A DNA stretch of 64,000 nt, from contig CM062381.1 of assembly GCA_031310005.1 (NCBI GenBank), forward strand, positions 1,612,001-1,676,000, written 5' to 3'. Both the position numbers and the translations under genes were made by a program. Shown here piece by piece: positions 50,921 through 61,351 of this stretch. This DNA is from Dactylellina haptotyla (lineage: Eukaryota; Ascomycota; Orbiliomycetes; Orbiliales; Orbiliaceae). Under the pieces are notes generated by a model that was not told where the DNA came from, did no database searches, and worked only from the letters and a program-made list of their open reading frames with translations. Every line of letters starts with the position of its first letter. Position 1 is the stretch's first letter.

Positions 50921-51073
50921 ATGTGCCAGAGCATCGTCCAGGTCTTCAGCTGCGGCCACAAGACTAGCTCTAAGGTCACGTGCGCTGCATCGAGGACTAC
51001 AAAGTGCCATCCGAAGGAAAGAGAGGTACACCTCGACTACAAGTGCGAAGCTTGCGAGGCCAAAGGATCGTGA
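50921..51073 (+). CDS. 50-residue Cys/His-rich protein (CGH...CxxC)
   Basis: A short frame of 51 codons including the stop. It reads MCQSIVQVFSCGHKTSS, then KVTCAAS, TTKCHPKEREVHLDYKCEACEAKGS. Metal-ligand-like residues are C2, C11, H13, C21, C29, C42 and C45. The order CGH...C...C...LDYKCxxC is what I recall from small uncharacterised ascomycete proteins that start MC..I...SCGH and end DY.C..C. A small zinc-binding fold is therefore likely; the function is unknown. The regular Cys spacing and the reverse-turn KEREVHLDYKC segment make a chance frame unlikely. It may have a larger spliced transcript upstream. A CT-rich promoter-like stretch lies at 50,480-50,530. It is the only supportable gene between 37.7 and 54.9 kb. 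Confidence 0.65.
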   Translation: MCQSIVQVFSCGHKTSSKVTCAASRTTKCHPKEREVHLDYKCEACEAKGS

Positions 51074-54000
51074 TAGCTGGAGCAGCTCTGGCCCGGCTGC
51101 GGCGGGTGGGCTTGTTTTTTGCTCCATCCCACAAAAAAAGGGCCCCAGGCCCCATTGCGAAAACCGTTGTTCCTTCCCACCTTTCATCTTGGGTAAGTTT
51201 TTTGTCCACTCCCATGCAGTACGAGCGAACATCAGCTGCTGTCAACTACCAATTGGCAGGCGAGTTGCTGGGTTTCTTAATTCCTTAAAATATAATATGA
51301 GAAACTGACAGGCCACTTTTTTCTTTGTCTCCATTTTCCATAGGAATCTAGCCATTGCCCGGTTGAAGATATTCCTACATCCCACGTTATTGTCCTGAGC
51401 GAGCAGGATGATAATTACTGCATAAACCTCGTGGTGGTGTCGTCGCACCAAACGTCCAATCCACACAGCGTCCCATCTGGAGCCATGACTACCTATTCCC
51501 ACCCAGCCCGCAGACAGGCATCATGGAGGAGAATAATCTTAAAATTCTCCACATGGGCATTTGAGGCTTGCACATGGCACCCGGCCGGATAATCCATACC
51601 CTTATCACGCCATGACTTTCTTACGAACACCATCAAATTATGAAGGACTTCGGTTGCAATCCTATCTTCCGCCTGACTCGATGACCCCAGGGACAGGATC
51701 CTCTGCTCATTATACCTTTCGATTTCTGATTCCAACACATTTATTGGCTCTGTTCTTATCCCGGCGACCTGATAGCATTTCTTAATCTTCGTCTCTTAAT
51801 TGCCATTTTTTTCCCGATCCAAGCGAGCGCGCGAGCGAGCGAACTGTCAAAACCCACGCCTTAATACAGTTGACTTATGCATGCGATGCGATGCGAGAGA
51901 AGAGGTCAATTTATGCAGCTGATCATCAGCTCCATGGCAGTATCATGGGTTTCTCCGTTGCCACCGAGGAGGAGAAGGGCACACCGGCTGCAAATTTGTG
52001 TAGCTACCTAGTCCTCAACACCAACCCCACCTGTCCCGCAATATCGCCCTCCAGCATCGAGGGAAAAGGACCTTCCGTCCCGCATGCGCTTCGGCAGCAA
52101 AACCCCTCTTATTTCTATTGGTCTCATTTTTCCCTTCTTTGGTCGCTGAACTTTTCCTTGTTTCCTCAATTTTCTGTTATCGGACGTTGCGGTCTCATCC
52201 ACTCCGGTTAATTTGGGTATTTCCTTTATCATGTGTGGGCGGCCTCTGGTTCTCAAGAAAGCAGGTGTTCCAATGGAGTTTTATTTTCCTTTCCTTTTTC
52301 CAAAAAAAAAATACGGATTATAATCACGGCCTGAGATATTCTGGCTTCCTTTTCTGGGTGCGGTTTCTAATGCTTTCATTTTGCGGTGAAAGGGATCTCA
52401 AAAATTTGATTTTTGGCGCGATTTTGCTGATTTGCTTGGTGAACATCTCTGTCTCCGTTTTTTCTTTCTCCCTCCATCTTCCCTTTCTACGGGTTGCGGA
52501 CAAAATACCAAAAAAAAGCCCTTTTTATTTCCCTGCATGCTTTAACCCGAAGGGGGTTTCTCCTTGACTGTCACGATATGATTGCTAGAGACAAAAAGAA
52601 TTCAGAATAATGTTACGACTTAATGAAGTTCCACCACACTCTACCCTCTCACACCTCCCAGCCTTTTTGTTTGAGCGAGTTTGGAGCTCGGGAAGCAAGG
52701 GACTTGAAAGGATGATGAAGCAGCTGTCAGCATCATCGGTTAGCAAATTTCAATCAATCTGAAAAAAATTCCATGGATTTACCCGTTCCCTGTAAAGCAA
52801 GGTGTCGAGCAAGCTTTTCGAGCTCATGGTAGTCAAACCAGCTCCACTGGAGAGATGAAAAAGAAAGCAAAGCTCGAAACGGATGCTTTCCTTTCCCGTA
52901 ACTCTCTTCAATCTCTCCGGTTGTTTCATTTTTAGTCTTGGTGCTAAATTTTTTCTCTTTCACATTGTCCAGGTCCAGGTTGTGATCCAATTAATTGTTC
53001 TTTGTATCCATGAACCATGATGGTGCTACGATTCTCGAACTTCCAACGGCCGGCGGAAGGACCAAAAAATCCTATAGTGTGTCTTGACAGGCTAGGCTAA
53101 TGATCGATCGATTACACAAGCAAGGATTATATCCCATCTTTTCCAGATGATTGACAACTTTGACAAGTCAATTGTTCCATGATATTCAGGATACGAGCAA
53201 GAATGTTGCGGCAAGGCTGTTTTCGTGAAACGTCACACTGTTTTTTCCTAACGTTAGGAGCTTGCAAAACAAAACCACCATTTATAACTCCATGTCAAGC
53301 TAGGTTAACTGCAAGAAAAATTAATATTGACTGGCTCCCCCTCGTCTCTTCACGTTCAACGGCGAGGCCCTCCAGAAACAAGGAGCAAGTATCAAAGGGA
53401 AAAACAGGCGAAGGCGGCCATGAGGGAAAGGGAATGGGCCGAAGCGAAACGGCTCATGGCCTTGTATCAAAAGAAAAAAAAATATTGAGAGAGCGTTAAT
53501 CCAAAGAAGCAATTACTCCACTCTCGACCAAAGAATGGAATATGGAGGAAGTACTTAGAAAGGAAAAAAAATCTCGTTATTGTCTAGCCGAATAAATCAG
53601 TAATCATATGGAAGTGGATGAACAAACAGAGTACATATTTGCCGCCGCTCGTCGAACTTCCCGCTCAGGTTCCTTCTGCTTCGGATGTATAGGTACCATG
53701 CTTAGCTGCAGGATTTGCATGGTCCCGCCTGCGCTCGCTCGTTAGGCTATCGTCGGACCTTCTTTTTTCCAGTGCAGTTTGCATTTGCATGCAGAGCCTG
53801 CTACATTGGCGGCGCTCCAAACCGTCTCGAAAGGATAATTATTTAAAGAAAAAATTTAACGCACAAACATGTCGAGGGTGCAAGGGGCATCGAAAAGGAG
53901 GGGGGCACGGCGGAAGGAAACACGCAAGCTCGATCGTCAAAATAGTGCAATTGTTCAAGCCGTTCCGTTTGATCCGCCTGTCAAGGAGGAATTTCGTGGG

Positions 54001-54960
54001 TTAACACCATAACAGGTCTGAGCTTAGGCCTTTCCAATATTTTCGTGTCTTACTCGTTTAAAGTTCGAATTGAGAGCGTGGCGCCACCGCGCCTGAGCAT
54101 TTTGAGTTCATGCGAAACAGGCGGCATGGCCTTTTGCTCTAGTGCCTTTTTTGCGAGCTCGTAACCTAAAGTCCTGTTGTAGGTGGCCCATGTAATTGCG
54201 CGGCACGGTTTAAGTGGTTGATACAACGAGGCATTCCAACTGGAATGAATTTCGCATCCTAGCGGAAATAGCCTTCGCCCGATGAGGTAGTGTCTCTCCG
54301 TTGGCTCCCTGCAGATGAAGTGTGGCCGTTTGGATTTGTTGGACAATATTTGAGACCAAAAGCTTGGTCAGTCTTTTCCAGCGAATTAGATTCCGAATTT
54401 GGCCAACAATAAAATTCAAAAAGTGGGTGTCTGGTGGAGTGGGAATCAAGATGACTTTTCGACGTCTGTGCTCGAATAAAATGTATTTTTGATAGCGCGG
54501 CTATTTATTGCCGGTGCAAATACCCGAATGCGGTCCATCATTTCCTATTCCCACCCTCGATTCTCGGAGGAAGGAAACAATACGAACGTGAAGTTGAAGT
54601 TGAAATCACTTGACTTGAAGCAGGACGCATGTTATCTGCGGCCTTCTAAAACGGGTTCTCCTGCAGCAATCCGGCGCCCTCGTTCATGCAAGATCGAGTC
54701 TTACAAATAAATCCTTGAAGCAAAAAAAGCAATCTCCGTTTTATGCTTCCTGCATTTGTTTCTGCAGCGGATATGGCGAAAGGCCGAACACGGCCAAAGA
54801 GCCCCTTGATCTGTAACTATCCTTGCGAACCTCACTCGAACATTTCACGAGGCCAATGATATGATGTATGTATTCGAACCGCGAAACAAAATTTCGAACT
54901 GCGAACAATAGATCCAGCTTATGCGCGAGGCGAGCTTGTGAACATCCGTAATAACTGATT
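51074..54960. other. Gene-free region
   Basis: Frames up to about 150 residues (for instance 52,118-52,567, hydrophobic and Phe-rich) carry no recognisable motif. No tRNA or repeat with clear ends was found. Confidence 0.5.
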
Positions 54961-55988
54961 CTATTCCAGAGTCCTAAAGAAAGCCTGGTATGCGTTATCC
55001 ACATCGAATGCCATCTGCCGTGCATCTTCTTTATCCATCTCCTCCGTCGCCTTCATGCTATTCAATTTGATCAACCAATGCACCAAATTTCCTCTACCCT
55101 CAAATTCCCCGTTTGAAACATTATTCAGACTGCTCATAAGCTCTGATAGGAGAGGGTGAAGCTGATCTTTCGCCTTGAAATCTAGAGATAGGGCATCCAT
55201 GAATGTGATAAAGTTCTGAGTGCACTCTGCCACTGCCTTCGCAGACGGGCCGGCTGACGGCTGAGGTTGCCCAAGAATTGCCGTAATGCCATTCTTGGGC
55301 ATGTTGCCCTGGAGGTGATCGGCGCCGCCGCCTCGTGATGGATGCTCGGAGGTTACGGGTACCCCGATTTTGAGGCGTGATGTAGCCGCAGGATATTCAA
55401 TCTGTACCACATTAGAACAGGGAAAAAAGGACTAAACGAAGAGAAAGGAGGGCCGTCGGCTCATGCTTGCATCCTTTGCTCCCTTGTTTTGGGATGCAAG
55501 AACCCGCACTTCTGACGATCGAACATGTTTGATACCCGCTGTCGTATTTCGAGGTAGGGCTGGAACACCAAATCATGGTTTTGTGATACAAAAACATATA
55601 TATCTTGCAAGAAAAAAAGGAGCCACATGATATTTTTCGCAGAAATAAACATTTTACTCACATCATACTCTCTCTTGAAAGTATCAAGGTCCACGAACGC
55701 CTTGCTCACTTCATCGTTGGTGAGGATCGTCTTGTATTGGCCTAACAACCGAAAGCATGTTGGGGTATATTCGTGCTCTTTGATACTATCTCTCACGAAG
55801 GCCTTCTCGAGAAAGTCTAGAGCGACGATAATCGAGAAGAGATCGGCTAGGGACTCGTGTAGCGACCTCTGAGCCGTCGTGGAGTAGAGCTTGACCTCCT
55901 CATCCAATGATATGGTGGAGGAGAGGTTTGGGGTGGGGACGAAGGATGGGGACGGCGCGTACGCAGGGTGGTATTGCGGGTTGTTCAT
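54961..55988 (-). CDS. VPS28: ESCRT-I subunit Vps28
   Basis: Two exons (55988-55662, 55401-54961; 260-nt intron) encode 255 aa, the usual fungal length. Vps28 links ESCRT-I (through Vps23) to ESCRT-II during sorting of ubiquitinated cargo into endosomal vesicles. The N-terminal core-binding half reads SLDEEVKLYSTTAQRSLHESLADLFSIIVALDFLEKAFVRDSI and YTPTCFRLLGQYKTIL. The intron joins FKREYD to IEYPAATSRLKIGVPVTSE. The C-terminal four-helix domain is seen in AVAECTQNFITFMDALSLDFKAKDQLHPLLSELM and ends VDNAYQAFFRTLE. The intron is long for this window but contains no useful exon. A possible small gene starts 85 bp away in the opposite direction. Confidence 0.95.
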
Positions 55989-56072
55989 ACTTCCAGAACC
56001 TTTCGGCCGCCTGGCCGGGCCAGACGATACGACGAGAAGGGCTCAAGACTCACGAAGCGTCGGTTCGACGGG

Positions 56073-56339
56073 ATGAGTGTGGTGGTGTTCAGGAGTATGG
56101 ATCAGGACAAGTCGGTTTTAGAGTTGGCCCGAGCTTTGGCTAAGCAATTCGATGACGACGAGACCGTTCCAACGCAACGCAAAACGACGCCGGAATCCAG
56201 CTCGGATGCGAGGACTAGCCGAATACTAGCCGAAGGAATTCAATCAATCAAGACGGGGCTCTATGCAAGGAGAGGACGGGACAGAAAGAATATGAAGCTG
56301 TGTGAATTCACTGTGCAGTTGATGGCTCGACAGTTATAA
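56073..56339 (+). CDS. Possible 88-residue protein, unknown
   Basis: An open frame starting MSVVVFRSMDQDKSVLELARALAKQFDDDE and ending LCEFTVQLMARQL. It lies between the divergent VPS28 (start codons 85 bp apart) and the convergent HIS4 (stops about 76 bp apart). The composition is protein-like: an amphipathic helix LELARALAKQF, a polar linker and a basic stretch YARRGRDRKN. I do not recognise it. The frame extends upstream to 55,968 but the added residues overlap VPS28 coding sequence and look unnatural, so the internal ATG is preferred. It could also be chance, because the space is only about 430 bp. Confidence 0.35.
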   Translation: MSVVVFRSMDQDKSVLELARALAKQFDDDETVPTQRKTTPESSSDARTSRILAEGIQSIKTGLYARRGRDRKNMKLCEFTVQLMARQL

Positions 56340-56415
56340 TGCATGCATTCGTGATGAGTCTAAGAATGTGATCTATCTTACGGGAACCATGGTTCTAGGC
56401 CTTGATTCGTTACAC

Positions 56416-59102
56416 TTAAGCCGCCTTCGTCATATGATCCAGCCTGATCTTAACAGCCATCCTGTGGGCATCTAGACCCTCCACCGCCGCCAAGTCCATA
56501 ACTGCACTGCCAAGGTTCCGGAGTCCCTCAGCGCTCAGTTCAGAGCTGGTGATATGTTTAACGTACGTAGCTAAATTCACACCGGAGTATTGCTTCGCGT
56601 AACCATAGGTGGCTGTGAAACCGTTAGCCGATACTTTCTGCAGAACTCGTTTGCATGCAAGGTGCAGGAAAGATAATGGTAGCGATACTTACGTAAACTG
56701 TGATTGACTCCCGCGCTATAGTCACCTACAGACTCTGGAGTCCATTGACCAATGAATACACTGCCTGCATTCTGCACTTTCTCTACGCATGCTTTTGCAT
56801 CTGCAATCTGTAAGATCAGGTGCTCCGGTGCATATATATTACTAACTTCGAATGCCTTCTCGACGGAGTCGACGACAACTGTGACACTGTGGTCAATAGC
56901 TCCACGTACAATATCCACTCGTGGCAATGCCATCGCCTGAGCGTGGAGTTCGTCGTCGATAGCCTGCAACTGATCAGCAGACAGGTCGACTGCAATCAAC
57001 ACGACCTGGGAATCAACGCCGTGCTCTGCCTGTGAAAGCAGATCGGATGCCACGAAGGCCGGGTTCGCTGTCTTGTCTGCGATCACAAGAACCTCTGACG
57101 GGCCAGCTGGCATGTCGATACTGACCGTGGCTCCCGTGTCATTAGATACAACCATTTTTGCCGCCGTCACAAACTGGTTGCCTGGTCCGAGAATCTTATC
57201 TACCTTTGGGACAGACTCGGTTCCGTATGCAAAAGCCGCCACGGCTTGAGCACCACCTGCAAGAACGATAGCTTCGGCTCCAACCTTGTGAGCGATATAA
57301 ACTATCTCTGGAGTTATCGAACCATCTGGTCGAGGGGGTGATGCAAATACAATAGTCTTGCAACCCGCAACCAGAGCCGGGACTCCCAACATGAGTGCTG
57401 TTGAAGGGAGAACAGCTGTGCCACCGGGGATATATAATCCGACTCTCTCGATTGGTCTCGCAAAGCGAGAGCAGCGTACACCCGGCATTGTTTCAACCTC
57501 CAAAGGCTTGGCCTCTTTCTGAGCCGCGTGGAATTTGAGGATATTCTCGTACGATAAATCTATTGCAGCTTTAACTTCGGGAGTCAAGGTCATGAGACTC
57601 TCTGCATACGGCGCCCTGAGAACGGTAGATTTCAAGTCCGGGCACCTATCAAACTTCTGCGTGTATCCGAGCAGCGCCTTATCACCGTCTTCTTTAACCG
57701 CTTTGATGATTGGGTTCACAATTCCCATTATCGTATCCGAGGACTTTTGAGACGGTCGCTTCAGGATACCTTCGAGCTCCCCTGAAGATATTTCAGAGGC
57801 AAAATATCGTTTCATCTCAATCCGGCCGCTGGTATCTTTCTGTGCAGAGTCGGGGGGCGGGATTGGAGCCGGCGCCGTTTGTGCTTTCGTTCCATTGGTC
57901 CATTTTTCTTTTGCGTCTCCCTTTCTCCTGACCACCTTCAGACTCTTCGCATCGAGATTCCTTTCGACATCAGCAAGGGTAACGCCAGCGCTCACACATT
58001 TTGTAAAAGCGAAATAGAGGAGATCTGCAGCTTCCCAAGCAACATCGTCCTTCGTTTTCGCTTCGCAGAGCTCTTCTGCTTCTTCCATGATCTTTGCCTT
58101 CAACAAAGCGGGATCTTTGAACAGTCTCGCAGTGTAGGATCCCTCTGGAGCAGAGGCAAATCTTGACGTGAGGGTTGCCTGCAGGGCACCAAGTCCAGTT
58201 GATTCACCAAAGCAAGTTCTGGTTTCCAGGTGACAGAACCCCTTGCCTTTCTGACGAACCGTGAACCGTAGACAATCGCCATCACAGTCCATATCAATCC
58301 TGACCAACTCTTGAGTAGCCCCGCTAGTTGCACCTTTGTACCATAGTCCTCTCTTTCTGCTCTGGTAAACCCCAGAGCCAGTCTTCAAACTTTCCTTAAT
58401 GCTCTCTTTGCTGCTGTAAACCAGTCCTAGCGCCACACCCTGCTCATCTACTATCAACGTAGTGAACAGTCCATCACTCCTGTCACTCTTCAGTCCTGAT
58501 GCATATATCTCGCCAACACTGAGGAAACTTTTCTCTGCGGAATCTACCGTCAAGTCTTTCGAATCTATAATAAGTGTTGCATTGACCTTCATCAACTCTA
58601 AGGTTTCCTCTATCGTCGGCGTACTCTCGAAGGAGATGAAAACCGACGGTCGATTCTCCGTCCCATACTGCTCTAACCACCCATGCACGAATGCAACATC
58701 AGCCACATCGGGCACGAAAACGCCCAACGAAGTATCTCTAATCGCGTTTTCGAAATCTTCCCGTGTGTTCTTGCCTCTGGCGATAGCTAAGATCAATCTG
58801 TCTTCATTGATCTGAAATTTTGGGTCACGGAGCAACTCCAGCTGTTCCAGGCTAGTGATGACCTTGGAGGCTCCGGCGTTGAGCAATTCCTTGATCTGGG
58901 CGCCATCGGAAGGAAGTGATGATGCCTCAACGAGGAAATTGAAGAGCCCAAACGTCTGGGGGATGAATTCGAGTGCCTGTTCGTAGTTTTCAGGCGTGAC
59001 GGCGAGGAATATCCAGCTGAGATGGGATATCGATTGTAAGGATAGACCTGTGGCTGGTGGGGCGACAAAGTCGTAGGCGGGGATTAGTGGGGCGGTCGCC
59101 AT
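56416..59102 (-). CDS. HIS4: HIS4-type trifunctional histidine biosynthesis enzyme
   Basis: Two exons (59102-56693, 56612-56416; 80-nt intron) encode 868 aa. It carries out three steps of histidine synthesis: PR-AMP cyclohydrolase, PR-ATP pyrophosphohydrolase and histidinol dehydrogenase. An N-terminal fungal region (1-210) precedes the cyclohydrolase part at about 212-300 (metal motif DMDCDGDC at 271-278, later Cys 290 and 297). The pyrophosphohydrolase follows at about 303-395 (KIMEEAEEL at 337-345), and the histidinol dehydrogenase from about 430 (RPIERVGLYIPGGTA, DMPAGPSEVLV, SQAEHGVDSQ). The intron joins GVNHSL to PTYGYAKQYSGVNLATYVKH; without it the last 65 residues would be lost. A TGAGTCA site upstream fits control by the Gcn4/CPC1 activator under amino-acid starvation. 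The gene looks intact. Confidence 0.97.
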
Positions 59103-59124
59103 GGCTTCAGCTAGGATTCGATGG

Positions 59125-59197
59125 CTATAGGAAGGAGAGAAAAATCAGTCAATTGGACTGGTGAGAGGATGCTACGAGGGGTCAAGAGGGTATTTAC
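59125..59197 (-). other. Candidate 5' UTR intron of HIS4
   Basis: On the minus strand it starts GTAAAT and has a TGACTGA branch-like motif, then a pyrimidine-rich end CTCTCCTTCCTATAG. It is 73 nt and ends 22 nt before the start codon. The sequence is consistent with an intron but I have no transcript. Confidence 0.45.
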
Positions 59198-59252
59198 GGA
59201 TCTGAAGCATGGAAGAGGTCTTTTAAGAGGGGGGAAAGCTTGAGGGGTGGTT

Positions 59253-59259
59253 TGAGTCA
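59253..59259. promoter_or_regulatory. Gcn4/CPC1 (cross-pathway control) site TGAGTCA
   Basis: A perfect 7-bp consensus for the bZIP activator of amino-acid biosynthesis genes, about 150 bp upstream of the HIS4 start. Presence is seen directly; function is inferred from known HIS gene regulation. Confidence 0.7.
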
Positions 59260-59884
59260 AGCGTCACGGTTTTGTAACCCGATGTCGCACTGCGCCAAAA
59301 AATTTGTTGTCGCCGAAAACTTTTGGTCCGCCGCTTAGCGTCGACCGATCTGGGGTGCTTGGGATGTCACATTACAAAGGCTATATTTCCGATAGGCTAA
59401 TGGCCTTACACTCTACGAGGGGGACATTCGGGGTTGGTCAGCTAGATGTGGATGAGAGAGAGGTCACTGATTCTATTAGCCTTCGAATCTAACTCCATCC
59501 TGTGCTCTTAGAAGCCCCATCACTCGTCCAGATTATAGTATATTAGATTACTCCACACACTTGGCACAAGCTACTCAAATGAGAACCACGAGAGTCTCCA
59601 TAATATCATTATATTCTTTTGGTGTTTCCGAGACTATCATCAATGCATTTGAAAAAAAGTACACCGGATCCATAGCCCCTAACAAACCTGTGTGAGAGAG
59701 AGAAAAAAAAAAAGAGAAGGGAAAGTGGTCATAGGATTCCCTTTCAAGTAGTAGTAAACACTGTATGAATGGACAAAATAGAATAAGGCGGATGGGAACG
59801 AATAATGCCGGTATAATAATGAAGCGTAAGAGGAGGAGGAAAATATACAAGCGAGAAAACGTAACAACAGAATGCGCCAAACAT

Positions 59885-60783
59885 TTAGCTGAAGGTGTTC
59901 GGTCTCTTGGCAAGGAAGGTGGCTTTGGCGACACGGGCTGGGGCACGATGTGGGAGAGGGAACTTGAGGCCCGGGGTAAGGAGCTGCTTGATGTATGGAC
60001 GCTTGATGTCTTCGGTCTTCTCGATCTCGGCAACCTTGAGGATCTGTTTCGTGTGACATTGATGATTAGTATTGTAATAACGTGCACTCAAATGTCATAT
60101 GGCAAATGTAAACATACGTGAATCGACCTGAATCTGGCACGGTGCCTGGCGGCCATATCCTGGTAGAGGGAGTGGACGGCATCGGTTCTCGACATCTCTC
60201 TGTACTCCTTGTACATGTTGTGGGTACCGCTGCGGGAGTCGTATCTAACCCAGATACCGAAGTTTTTGACCTTCAATGGGCGCTTCTCGTGGATCTATAA
60301 TAATTCCCAAATTGTTCGTTAATCAATTTGCCATCCCAACCACTCGTAAGTTGTTTTTATCTGAGAGAGTACGTACGATGTTCACGGAAACGATCTCTCC
60401 GGTGCTCTTCTTGACCTTTCGGAGCTTCTTAAGGAAGTACCAGTATCTCGACTTGGCAACAACATCGTTAGGAGCGAAAATTCGCATGCGGTATAGCCGT
60501 GGGGTTTCGTCGGACTCTGTCGGCAGCTTGCGGCCAATGACCTGGTATTCCTGGAGACGACCTGTAATCGCAGCAAAATCCAACCATCAGCAATTCAGTT
60601 CCACCTAGTCGAATAACAATAATCCTCCTTCGCAAGCCGCAAAATCGGTATCCCTTCTCCGGCTCTTTATCGAAGTATCTTGTCGGATTTGTTCAACAGT
60701 TGTCGTCGTCGTGCGTTCTCTTTTCCCATCTCTTGACCAATTTCGAACATTGTGGATAAGCAGCGGAATAGTAACGTACCCAT
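59885..60783 (-). CDS. RPL20: 60S ribosomal protein eL20 (L18a family)
   Basis: Four coding exons (60783-60780, 60561-60377, 60294-60118, 60043-59885) encode 174 aa. It is a large-subunit ribosomal protein. The first coding exon carries only ATG G. The 218-nt intron joins it to GT, giving [18 protein letters not shown], the conserved N terminus. Further blocks are [86 protein letters not shown] and a C terminus ending AKRPNTFS. Introns two and three are 82 and 74 nt, both phase 0. An intron directly after the start codon is common in fungal ribosomal-protein genes. Assignment is certain by sequence. Confidence 0.97.
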
Positions 60784-61351
60784 CCTAAAGAGCGAGTTAG
60801 CAATCTAGATAATGATAGACCTTTAGTATTAGTTTCAGTACGTACTTTGATATATGAACCTATATGGAGGGTTAGTGGATGATGTTGGTGATGTGGTCGT
60901 TGATGATTGTTACTGGTGTTGAGAATGCTGTCGAATATTCAAGATTCCCAAATTTGCTAGGCGAAACACCAAATCCGACGCCGGTGACTGCTCTTTCTGA
61001 AAATGGAAAGTCGTTTTCGACAAACATTATCAGGGCTTCACAACACATTTTTGGTTTCCAACACAACTGTTCGTACACAGCCAACGTGCATATTCGAATA
61101 TTTGAGCAAAGGATGAGCCTAATAGGGCTTATTGAGGTATGATTAACCTCCAAATAATAGCCTTGTTGATTGATATACCCTTGAATGAACAACTGGAAAC
61201 TCTTCAAATTATATATCGATATATTTATATCTGAAACTTTATTTTCGAGATTCTGATCCGCATCTTTGCTCGAGCTTCACATATACATAAATATGTGTAT
61301 CCAGTGCCAATTTTCAAATATGAAGCCCTATCAGGCTAGCCTTTCAGTCGT
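60784..61351. other. eL20 promoter and oxygenase 3' region
   Basis: The left about 60 bp may be a 5' UTR intron of eL20 (60,785-60,845). The rest is promoter and the AT-rich 3' flank of the oxygenase gene. The frames on both strands (60,872-61,207) are not convincing. Confidence 0.55.

Larger units (their letters stand above)
59103..59884. other. HIS4 promoter and eL20 3' region
   Basis: The left part holds a candidate 5' UTR intron and a Gcn4/CPC1 site for HIS4. The right part is the 3' flank of the ribosomal gene. No other gene is seen. Confidence 0.6.

Noticed and set aside
52118-52567. 149-residue hydrophobic frame, possible membrane protein
   Set aside because: The hydrophobicity comes from T-rich DNA. 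No family likeness and no clear start or promoter.
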